Below the pieces are notes generated by a model. The model was not told the origin of the DNA and searched no databases. It saw only the letters and a program-made list of their open reading frames with translations. A program made the translations under genes and the position numbers. From assembly GCF_000092865.1 (NCBI RefSeq), contig NC_014151.1:2170001-2234000 (forward strand): a stretch of DNA of 64,000 nucleotides. The letters are read 5' to 3'. Positions 18,158 to 25,272 of the stretch are shown here, in pieces. Position 1 is the first letter of the stretch. Each line of letters begins with the position of its first letter. Source of the DNA: Cellulomonas flavigena DSM 20109 (lineage in GTDB: Bacteria; Actinomycetota; Actinomycetes; Actinomycetales; Cellulomonadaceae).

Positions 18158-18982
18158 ATGCCGGACGAATCGCCCGACGACGCGCTGGCCGCGGCCGGGT
18201 ACCGCGAGGTCCCCGACACCCAGGGCGGACGCGCCGCCCGCGGCTGGTGGGACGCCAACGCGCAGGACTACCTCGACGAGCACGGGGACTTCCTCGGCCC
18301 GGCCGACCTGCTGTGGTGCCCGGAAGGGCTGCGCGAGTCGCAGGCCCGCCTGCTGGGCGACGTGCGCGGCGCGCGCGTCCTCGAGGTCGGCGCCGGCGCC
18401 GCGCAGGGCACCCGCTGGCTGCGGGGCGAGGGCGTCGACGCGGTCGCGACCGACGTCTCCGGCGGGATGCTCGCCGCTGCGGCGCGCCTCGACGCGGCCA
18501 CCGGGACGCGCACGCCGCTGGTGCAGGCCGACGCGCGCGCCCTGCCGTTCGCCGACGCGTGCTTCGACGTGGTGTTCACCGCATTCGGTGCGCTGCCGTT
18601 CGTGCCGGACCCCGACCGCGTGCACGCCGAGGTGGCGCGCGTGCTGCGACCCGGCGGGCGGTGGGTCTTCTCGGTGACCCACCCCGTGCGGTGGGCCTTC
18701 CCCGACGACCCGGGGCCGGCGGGCCTGACGGCGACCCGCTCCTACTTCGACCGGCGCCCCTATGTCGAGCAGGCCGCCGACGGACACGTGCTCTACGCCG
18801 AGTACCACCGCACGGTGGCCGACCACGTCGCCGACGTGGTCACGGCAGGGTTCGTGCTGGACGGCCTCGTCGAGCCCGAGTGGCCCGCCGGGCACGACCG
18901 GGTGTGGGGCGGCTGGGGGCCGGTGCGCGGCGCCCGGTTGCCCGGGACGCTCGTGGTGCGGGCGCACCGGCCCCCCTCCTGA
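18158..18982 (+). CDS. Class I SAM-dependent methyltransferase
   Basis: Predicted 274-residue methyltransferase. Motif I is VLEVGAGAAQG (residues about 76-86), motif II ends in the acidic DVSGGML, the post-II segment is VQADARALPFADACFDVV, and motif post-III is RVLRPGGRWVFSVTHP. The N-terminal RAARGWWDANAQDYLDEHG is typical of actinobacterial UbiE/Methyltransf_11 proteins of unknown substrate. The ATG at 18158 has no Shine-Dalgarno; CAGACT six bases upstream may be a -10 for a leaderless transcript. The gene's stop directly abuts the stop of the convergent symporter gene. Confidence 0.9.
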   Translation: MPDESPDDALAAAGYREVPDTQGGRAARGWWDANAQDYLDEHGDFLGPADLLWCPEGLRESQARLLGDVRGARVLEVGAGAAQGTRWLRGEGVDAVATDVSGGMLAAAARLDAATGTRTPLVQADARALPFADACFDVVFTAFGALPFVPDPDRVHAEVARVLRPGGRWVFSVTHPVRWAFPDDPGPAGLTATRSYFDRRPYVEQAADGHVLYAEYHRTVADHVADVVTAGFVLDGLVEPEWPAGHDRVWGGWGPVRGARLPGTLVVRAHRPPS

Positions 18983-20641
18983 CTAGTGCACCGAGGCCTT
19001 CTCGGCCCCGGCACCCGTGAGCGAGCGGACCTCCATCTCGGCGAACTTCTCCGGGTGCGGCTGCTCCTTGGACAGCAGCGTCCCGACGATCCCGAGCAGG
19101 AACGCGAGCGGGATCGAGATGATGCCCGGGTTCTCGAGAGGGAAGATCGCGAAGTCGATGGACGTGTCGCGGATCATCGACAGGCTGGCACCGGTGGTCG
19201 GGTCGACCTTGCCGGACACGACCGGCGAGAAGGCGATGAGCAGCACGCACGAGATGAGCCCGCCGTACATGCTCCACAGCGCGCCGGCGGTGTTGAACCG
19301 CTTCCAGAACAGCGAGTAGATGATCGTCGGCAGGTTGGCCGACGCGGCGACCGCGAAGGCGAGGGCCACGAGGAACGCGACGTTCTGGCCGTTGGCGAAG
19401 ATGCCGCCGACGATGGCCAGACCACCGATGACCAGCACCGTGATCCGCGCGACGCGCACCTCGCCGTCGGGGGCGACCTGCCCCTTCTTGATGACCGACG
19501 CGTAGATGTCGTGCGCGAACGACGCCGCGGCGGTGATCGTCAGGCCGGCGACGACCGCGAGGATCGTGGCGAACGCGACGGCCGAGATGATGCCGAGCAG
19601 GAAGACCCCGCCGAGCTCGTAGGCGAGCAGGGGTGCCGCCGAGTTCGCCTTGCCGGGCGAGGCCATGATCGTCTCCGGGCCGACGATCGCTCCGGCGCCG
19701 TAGCCCAGCACGAGCGTGAACAGGTAGAAGATCCCGATGAGCCAGATCGCCCAGACGACCGAGCGCCGGGCCTCCTTGGCGGACGGCACCGTGTAGAAGC
19801 GCATGAGCACGTGCGGCAGACCGGCCGTGCCGAGGACCAGCGCGAGGGCCAGCGACAGGAAGTTGAGCTGCGTCAGGGCGGACGCGCCGTACTGCTTGCC
19901 CGGCTCGATGAGCTTGCTGCCTTCCTCGCCCCCGGCGTCGATCGCGCCCTGCAGGAGCGCCGACAGGTCGAACCCGTACCTCGCGAGCACCCAGATCGTC
20001 ATGATCCCGGCGCCCGCGATGAGCAGGATCGCCTTGATGATCTGCACCCAGGTGGTGCCCTTCATGCCGCCCACCAGGACGTAGAGGATCATCAGCGCGC
20101 CCACGACGGCGATGACCAGACCCTGGCCCGCGACACCGTCGATGCCGAGCAGCAGCGCGACGAGGCCGCCCGCGCCGGCCATCTGCGCCAGCAGGTAGAA
20201 GAACACGACCGCGAGCGTCGAGATCGCTGCCGCGAGGCGCACCGGGCGCTGGCGGAGCCGGAACGACAGCACGTCGGCCATCGTGAAGCGCCCGGTGTTG
20301 CGCAGGAGCTCCGCCACGAGCAGGAGCGCCACGAGCCACGCGACGAGGAACCCGATGGAGTAGAGGAACCCGTCGTAGCCGTAGATCGCGATAGCGCCGC
20401 AGATCCCGAGGAACGACGCGGCGGACAGGTAGTCGCCCGCGATCGCGGTGCCGTTCTGCGGACCGGTGAAGGAGCGACCGGCCGCGTAGTAGTCGGCGGC
20501 CGTCTTGTTGTTGCGCGACGCGCGGAACACGATGACGAGCGTCACCAGGACGAACGCACCGAAGATGGCGATGTTGACCACGGGGTCCCCGACCTGCCCG
20601 CCGTCGGCGGTCGCTGCGAGGACGACGTCGTAACGGCTCAT
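18983..20641 (-). CDS. actP: Sodium:solute symporter, cation/acetate (ActP/MctC) type
   Basis: Polytopic membrane symporter of 552 residues in the SSS family, most similar in pattern to acetate/short monocarboxylate transporters ActP and MctC. Signatures: NNKTAADYYAAGRSFTGPQN after the first helix, GDYLSAASFLGI, and the family core GLPHVLMRFYTVPSAKEARRS. A dozen or more hydrophobic helices span the protein, with a short cytoplasmic tail EQPHPEKFAEMEVRS. It overlaps the DUF485 gene by ATGA, the usual partner arrangement (yjcH-actP). A CRP/GlxR-like palindrome upstream suggests carbon-source control. Acetate versus pyruvate or propionate cannot be separated from sequence. Confidence 0.9.
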   Translation of the reverse strand: MSRYDVVLAATADGGQVGDPVVNIAIFGAFVLVTLVIVFRASRNNKTAADYYAAGRSFTGPQNGTAIAGDYLSAASFLGICGAIAIYGYDGFLYSIGFLVAWLVALLLVAELLRNTGRFTMADVLSFRLRQRPVRLAAAISTLAVVFFYLLAQMAGAGGLVALLLGIDGVAGQGLVIAVVGALMILYVLVGGMKGTTWVQIIKAILLIAGAGIMTIWVLARYGFDLSALLQGAIDAGGEEGSKLIEPGKQYGASALTQLNFLSLALALVLGTAGLPHVLMRFYTVPSAKEARRSVVWAIWLIGIFYLFTLVLGYGAGAIVGPETIMASPGKANSAAPLLAYELGGVFLLGIISAVAFATILAVVAGLTITAAASFAHDIYASVIKKGQVAPDGEVRVARITVLVIGGLAIVGGIFANGQNVAFLVALAFAVAASANLPTIIYSLFWKRFNTAGALWSMYGGLISCVLLIAFSPVVSGKVDPTTGASLSMIRDTSIDFAIFPLENPGIISIPLAFLLGIVGTLLSKEQPHPEKFAEMEVRSLTGAGAEKASVH

Positions 20642-21006
20642 GCGGGGCTCCCCTCACCGCGACGCGACGCGTCGCCGTCGATGAGCGCACCGTTCTCGAT
20701 GTGCTCGCGCAGGTTCTCGGCGACGGCGTCCTGCTTCTGGTTGGCCCACCGCGCGTACGTCATGGTGATGACGAACGTCGAGACGAACTGCCCGAGGCCG
20801 AACAGCAGACCGACGGTGATGTTCCCGCTGACCCGCTGGCTCATGAAGTCGGGCGCGTAGTTGGCGAGCAGGACGTACAGGAAGTACCACGCGAGGAAGA
20901 ACGCGGTCATGGGGAAGACGAAGTTGCGGAACCTGCGCCGCAGGTCCTGGAACTCGGGGGATCGTTGGACGCGCTGGTAGTCGGTCTCCGTGGCGCTGTC
21001 GGACAC
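20638..21006 (-). CDS. DUF485 membrane protein (YjcH-like), symporter partner
   Basis: Small 122-residue membrane protein with two helices around FPMTAFFLAWYFLYVLLANY and the following ITVGLLFGLGQFVSTFVITM; the RSPEFQDLRRRFRNFVFP lead-in is the DUF485 hallmark. These proteins are encoded just before ActP-type symporters and are thought to assist them; their mechanism is not established. The GTG at 21006 was chosen because GGAGG lies five bases upstream; a longer in-frame form from 21054 lacks that support. Its stop overlaps the actP start by four bases. Confidence 0.88.
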   Translation of the reverse strand: MSDSATETDYQRVQRSPEFQDLRRRFRNFVFPMTAFFLAWYFLYVLLANYAPDFMSQRVSGNITVGLLFGLGQFVSTFVITMTYARWANQKQDAVAENLREHIENGALIDGDASRRGEGSPA

Positions 21007-21054
21007 GTGCACCTCCACTGGGCCGGACGGCGTCGTCGCCGTCAGGGGGACCAC

Positions 21055-21070
21055 TGTGGCCTAGGTCACC
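21055..21070. promoter_or_regulatory. CRP/GlxR-like palindrome upstream of DUF485-actP
   Basis: TGTGGCCTAGGTCACC matches the CRP/GlxR pattern TGTGANNTANNTCACA at ten of its twelve fixed positions and is centred about 56 bases before the DUF485 start. GlxR control of the orthologous MctC transporter operon is known in Corynebacterium; binding here is inferred. Confidence 0.5.
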
Positions 21071-21217
21071 CCGACTTTTCCAGACATCCGGGCACGAAAC
21101 TTCGTCGGCGTGTCGGCGGGCGCAACCAGAGTCACGCGATCCGGTGACCCGCCGCGCCGTCGCCGGTGGCGCCGTGTGGTGCGCGCGCGCCCGCCGCGCC
21201 GAACTTCCCCGCGCTCG

Positions 21218-23944
21218 TCAGTGCCCGGCAGCGTGCCAGCTCTCGCCGACGCCCACGGAGACGTCGAGGGGGACGTCCAGCGGGCCGTCGGGCAGGCCGC
21301 TGCCCGCCGCCGCCATCTGCGTCCGGACGAGTTCCTCGACCTCCTCGCGCTCACCCTCGGCGACCTCGAGCACCAGCTCGTCGTGCACCTGCAGGAGCAT
21401 CCGCGAGCGCAGCCCCCGACGGGTGAGCTCACCGTCGACGCCGAGCATCGCGACCTTGATGAGGTCCGCCGCGCTGCCCTGGATCGGCGCGTTGAGCGCC
21501 ATGCGCTCGGCGGCCTCGCGACGCTGGCGGTTGTCGCTCGTGAGGTCCGGAAGGTAGCGGCGTCGGCCGAGGACCGTCGCGGTGTAGCCCGTCGCGCGGG
21601 CCTGGTCCACGACGCCGGTCAGGTAGTCGCGCACGCCGCCGAACCGCTCGAAGTAGTCCGTCATGAGCGCCGCCGCCTCCGACACCTCGATCGCGAGCTG
21701 CTGCGAGAGCCCGTACGACGACAGGCCGTACGCCAGGCCGTAGCTCATCGCCTTGATCTTCGACCGCATCGTCGGTGTGACCTCGTCCGTGGGCACGCCG
21801 AACACCCGCGAGCCCACGTAGCTGTGCAGGTCCTCCCCCGAGCGGAACGCCGCGATGAGCCCCTCGTCGCCCGACAGGTGCGCCATGATGCGCATCTCGA
21901 TCTGGGAGTAGTCGGCGGTCAGGAGCGTCGCGTAGCCGGGGCCCACGACGAATGCCCGGCGGATCTGCCGGCCCGCGTCGGTGCGGATCGGGATGTTCTG
22001 CAGGTTCGGGTCCGCCGAGGACAGCCGGCCGGTCGCCGCGATGGTCTGCTGGAACGTCGTGCGGATGCGACCGTCGTCGGCGACGGACCGCAGCAGCCCC
22101 TCGACCGTCTGGCGCAGCCGGATGGCGTCGCGGTGCGCCAGCAGGTGCTCGAGGAAGGGGTGCCCGGTGCGCGCGAACAGGTCGGTGAGGGCGTTGGCGT
22201 CCGTCGTGTAGCCGGTCTTGATGCGCTTGGTCTTCGGCATCCTGAGCTGGTCGAACAGCACCTCCTGGAGCTGCTTCGGCGAGCCGAGGTTCACCTCGCG
22301 GCCGATGACCGCGTACGCGTCGGCGGCCGCCCCCTGCACCTGGCCGTCGAACTCGCGCTCGAGTCCCGAGAGGTACGCGTGGTCGATCGCGATGCCGGTG
22401 CGCTCGAGGCGGGCGAGCACGGCCTGCAGCGGGAGCTCGAGGTCCGACAGCAGCGTCGTGGCCCCACGATCGGCGACCTCACCGCCGAGGACGTCGACGA
22501 GGTCCCGCACGGCAGCGGCCCGCACGGCGGCCCGGCGACCCTCGTCGGCCCCGTCCACCTCGAGGTCGAGCGCGCCCTGGCCGGCCGACGAGCCGTCGTC
22601 GCCACCGAGCTCGCGGCGCAGGTAGCCGATCGCGAGGTCCGGCAGGTCGTACGCGCGCCGGTCCGGCTGGCACAGGTACGCCGCCAGCTCGGTGTCGAAC
22701 GTGACGCCCTCGAGGTCCAGGCCGCGGCCCGCGAGCGCGTGCGACGCCTCCTTGGCGGCGTGCAGCGCCTTGGGTCGCTGCGGGTCCGCCAGCCAGGCGG
22801 CGAGAGCCGTCTCGTCCGCAGGGTCGATCGCGGTGAGGTCGTAGGCCACGGCCTGACCGGCACCGTCGGCGACCGCGACGCCCCACGCGTCACCGCGCCC
22901 CGGGGCGCCCGTTCCGCGCACGTCGAGGCCGAGGACCTGGTCGACGCGCGCGTCCAGCCAGGCACCGAGACCGCCCACGCCCGTCTCGACGAGGTCGAGC
23001 GCCGCGACGGTCGCGACGCGCTCGTCACGGGACTCGTCCGGGAGCATCGCGAAGAGCCGGTCCCGCAGCGTGCGGAACTCGAGCTCGTCGAGCATCTGGT
23101 GCAGGGCCGCCCGGTCCCACGGGCGGACCGCGAGGTCCTCGGGTCCGAGCGGCAGGTCGAGGTCGGTCCGCAGCTCGTTGAGCTCGCGGTTGAGCGCGAC
23201 CTGCGCGAGGTTCGCGCGCAGCGACTCGCCGGCCTTGCCGGTGATGCGCTCGGCGTTCTCGAGCACGCCGGCCAGGCCGTCGTACTGCGTGATCCACTTG
23301 GCGGCCGTCTTGGGGCCGACGCCGGGGACGCCGGGCAGGTTGTCGCTCGTCTCCCCCACGAGCGCGGCGAGGTCCGGGTAGCGCGCGGGCGGCAGACCGT
23401 ACTTCGCCTCGACCGCCTCGGGGGTCATGCGCGACATCTCCGACACGCCCCGCACGGGGTACAGGACGGTGACCTGCGGCCCGACCAGCTGGAACGTGTC
23501 ACGGTCGCCCGAGCAGACGAGGACCTCCATGCCCTGCTCGCCGGCCTGGGCCGTCAGGGTCGCGAGGATGTCGTCGGCCTCGAAGCCGGGCTTGTCGAGC
23601 ACCTGCACGTGCATCGTCGCGAGGAGCTGGCGGATGACGTCGACCTGGCCGCGGAACGGCTCGGGCGTCGCGGAGCGGTTGCCCTTATAGGACTCGAGCC
23701 GCTCGGTGCGGAACGTGGTGCGCCCGGCGTCGAACGCGACCGCCACGTGCGTCGGCTCCTCGTCGCGCAGCAGGTTGGCGAGCATCGAGGTGAACCCGAA
23801 CACCGCGTTCGTCGGCTGCCCGGACGACGTCGAGAAGTTCTCGACCGGCAGCGCGAAGAACGCGCGGTAGGCCATCGAGTGCCCGTCGATGAGGAGCAGG
23901 CGCGGGGTCGTCGAGGTGCTGGTCGCTGGCTGGTCGGCACTCAC
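21218..23944 (-). CDS. polA: DNA polymerase I
   Basis: DNA polymerase I, 908 residues, for Okazaki-fragment processing and repair synthesis. Residues 1-310 are the 5' nuclease (LLLIDGHSMAYRAFFALP, GFEADDILATL, SGDRDTFQL, and the helix-hairpin-helix LPGVPGVGPKTAAKWI). Residues 320-510 occupy the 3'-5' exonuclease position but lack the DxE metal-binding start, so proofreading is probably absent, as in other actinobacteria. The polymerase has motif A DYSQIEMRIMAHLS, motif B KIKAMSYGLAYGLS and motif C QVHDELVLEV. The GTG start has TAGGTT six bases upstream and no Shine-Dalgarno, so a leaderless mRNA is likely. Confidence 0.97.
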   Translation of the reverse strand: MSADQPATSTSTTPRLLLIDGHSMAYRAFFALPVENFSTSSGQPTNAVFGFTSMLANLLRDEEPTHVAVAFDAGRTTFRTERLESYKGNRSATPEPFRGQVDVIRQLLATMHVQVLDKPGFEADDILATLTAQAGEQGMEVLVCSGDRDTFQLVGPQVTVLYPVRGVSEMSRMTPEAVEAKYGLPPARYPDLAALVGETSDNLPGVPGVGPKTAAKWITQYDGLAGVLENAERITGKAGESLRANLAQVALNRELNELRTDLDLPLGPEDLAVRPWDRAALHQMLDELEFRTLRDRLFAMLPDESRDERVATVAALDLVETGVGGLGAWLDARVDQVLGLDVRGTGAPGRGDAWGVAVADGAGQAVAYDLTAIDPADETALAAWLADPQRPKALHAAKEASHALAGRGLDLEGVTFDTELAAYLCQPDRRAYDLPDLAIGYLRRELGGDDGSSAGQGALDLEVDGADEGRRAAVRAAAVRDLVDVLGGEVADRGATTLLSDLELPLQAVLARLERTGIAIDHAYLSGLEREFDGQVQGAAADAYAVIGREVNLGSPKQLQEVLFDQLRMPKTKRIKTGYTTDANALTDLFARTGHPFLEHLLAHRDAIRLRQTVEGLLRSVADDGRIRTTFQQTIAATGRLSSADPNLQNIPIRTDAGRQIRRAFVVGPGYATLLTADYSQIEMRIMAHLSGDEGLIAAFRSGEDLHSYVGSRVFGVPTDEVTPTMRSKIKAMSYGLAYGLSSYGLSQQLAIEVSEAAALMTDYFERFGGVRDYLTGVVDQARATGYTATVLGRRRYLPDLTSDNRQRREAAERMALNAPIQGSAADLIKVAMLGVDGELTRRGLRSRMLLQVHDELVLEVAEGEREEVEELVRTQMAAAGSGLPDGPLDVPLDVSVGVGESWHAAGH

Positions 23945-23950
23945 GGTGCC

Positions 23951-23956
23951 AACCTA
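23951..23956 (-). promoter_or_regulatory. -10 element (TAGGTT), leaderless polA
   Basis: TAGGTT on the minus strand ends six bases before the polA GTG. It lies inside the 18-base gap between the divergent starts of polA and the thioesterase gene, so the two promoters must reach into each other's coding sequence. Confidence 0.45.
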
Positions 23957-23962
23957 TCTGCC

Positions 23963-24364
23963 ATGTCCGACAACCCTCCCGCCGTGCCCGTGGCCGGCAC
24001 CCTGGCCGACCGCATGGGCGTGCAGGTGACCGTCGTCGCCGCCGACCGCGCGACCGGCACCATGCCCGTGGCCGGCAACACCCAGCCCTACGGCCTGCTG
24101 CACGGCGGCGCGTCCGCGGCGCTCGCCGAGACCCTGGGGTCGCTGGCGGCCGCCGCGCACGCGGGGCCGGGACGGATGGCGGTGGGGATCGAGCTGAACG
24201 CGACCCACCACCGATCGGCCCGCACGGGCGTCGTCACCGGCACGGCGCGCGCCCTGCACCTCGGGCGGACGCTGGCGTCCTACGAGGTCGTCGTGGAGGA
24301 CGCCGACGGGCGACGGGTATGCACCGCGCGACTCACCTGCATGCTCATGGACGCACCGGCCTGA
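23963..24364 (+). CDS. Hotdog-fold thioesterase (PaaI/YdiI-like)
   Basis: Predicted 133-residue acyl-CoA thioesterase of the hotdog fold. It contains the family's QPYGLLHGGASAALAETLGS, with the HGG turn and catalytic Glu on the following helix, and the strand pair VGIELNATHHRSARTG and TLASYEVVVEDADGR. The assignment to the PaaI/YdiI-like branch is from these motifs; the acyl substrate is unknown. The ATG at 23963 has no room for a normal leader: only 18 bases separate it from the divergent polA start. Its 3' end overlaps the convergent GNAT gene by 85 bases. Confidence 0.88.
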   Translation: MSDNPPAVPVAGTLADRMGVQVTVVAADRATGTMPVAGNTQPYGLLHGGASAALAETLGSLAAAAHAGPGRMAVGIELNATHHRSARTGVVTGTARALHLGRTLASYEVVVEDADGRRVCTARLTCMLMDAPA

Positions 24365-24960
24365 CGGACGGCCTCGAGCTCGCCGGCCGCCCGCGCCCGT
24401 GCACGGCGGCGGCGGGCGATGAGGTCCTCCAGACCGCGGGCTCCGGGACGCAGCGCCGGCACCTGGACGTCGAGCGCGAGACGCCGCTGCAGCGCCGTCG
24501 TGCTGACGACGCGGTGCGCCGCAGCGGGCGCGAAGCCGAGACGCGCGAGGAACCGCTGCATGCCGCGGGACCCGGGCAGCGGTGCGGCGTACACGTCGTC
24601 GGCGCCCGCGGCGTCCGCCGCCTCCGCCACGGCGTGCAGGAGCGCGTGGCCCAGGCCACGGCGTCGGTGCTGTGGCCTGACGTAGACCGCGTCGAGACTG
24701 AGGACCGCCGCGGCGGCGAGCGGTCCGGGGCCCAGCACGCGGCACAGCGCGAGACCCGCCGGCTCGCCGTCGCAGGTCGCGACCAGAGCGACCCCCTCCG
24801 GCACCGACGCCAGGGCCGAGAGCTGCTCGCGCAGGCGGGCGCGGTCGTCCGTGCACAGCTGACGCCCTACACCCGACTCCGCCCGTGCGAGCAGGCAGAG
24901 GTCGACGAGGTCCTCGAGGTCGGACGACGACGCGCGTCGGACGTGGACACCTGGCCGCAC
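24280..24960 (-). CDS. GNAT family N-acetyltransferase
   Basis: Predicted 226-residue acetyltransferase. The acetyl-CoA site is clear: strand LDAVYVRPQHRRRGLGHALLHAVAEAA, with the R/Q-x-x-G-x-G/A loop as RRRGLG, then the C-terminal MQRFLARLGFAPA. The GTG at 24960 is chosen because GGGAGG lies six bases upstream; the frame remains open for 330 codons further but without similarity. The last 40-50 residues are Arg/Ala-rich and overlap the 3' end of the thioesterase gene on the other strand by 85 bases. The substrate is unknown. Confidence 0.82.
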   Translation of the reverse strand: MRPGVHVRRASSSDLEDLVDLCLLARAESGVGRQLCTDDRARLREQLSALASVPEGVALVATCDGEPAGLALCRVLGPGPLAAAAVLSLDAVYVRPQHRRRGLGHALLHAVAEAADAAGADDVYAAPLPGSRGMQRFLARLGFAPAAAHRVVSTTALQRRLALDVQVPALRPGARGLEDLIARRRRARARAAGELEAVRQAGASMSMQVSRAVHTRRPSASSTTTS

Positions 24961-25272
24961 TGCGGGCCTCCCGGGGACGAGAGCTGGATCATCGGCCGCG
25001 CGGTCCCCCGGTCCGTGCGTCCTACGTCGATGATGGACCAGCAGGGCCGCGCTGCCTAGTGGGCACCGTCGCACGTCCTGATGAACCGGGACGAACCGCC
25101 CGCGCGCACGGCGCTCGGGCACCGAACGGTATCGATCGGCCGGGAACCCTCGCGTCGGCGTAATGAACAGGACACAATCCCTCCCTATCGTCTGCTGACC
25201 GGTGGGCGAGCGCTCACCGACCCGTGCGGCGACCACGTTGCCCGTGCCCGACACCTCAGGACGGAGGTCCCC
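24961..25272. other. Divergent intergenic region between the GNAT and liv genes
   Basis: A 312-base stretch without a supported gene. It holds the GNAT ribosome binding site at its left edge, a candidate liv promoter at 25164-25191, and the livH Shine-Dalgarno GGAGG at 25263-25267. Base composition dips around 25160-25195, in keeping with a promoter. No tRNA, riboswitch motif or strong hairpin was recognised. Confidence 0.6.
25164..25191 (+). promoter_or_regulatory. Candidate liv operon promoter
   Basis: TGAACA (25164-25169) and TATCGT (25186-25191) are separated by 16 bases and lie about 80 bases upstream of the livH start. The -10 fits TANNNT; the -35 matches TTGACA at four of six positions. 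Confidence 0.5.

Noticed and set aside
21110..24364. Plus-strand 1,084-codon frame covering polA antisense and the thioesterase
   Set aside because: Only the last 133 codons show a real fold (thioesterase from ATG 23963); the rest is antisense polA composition.
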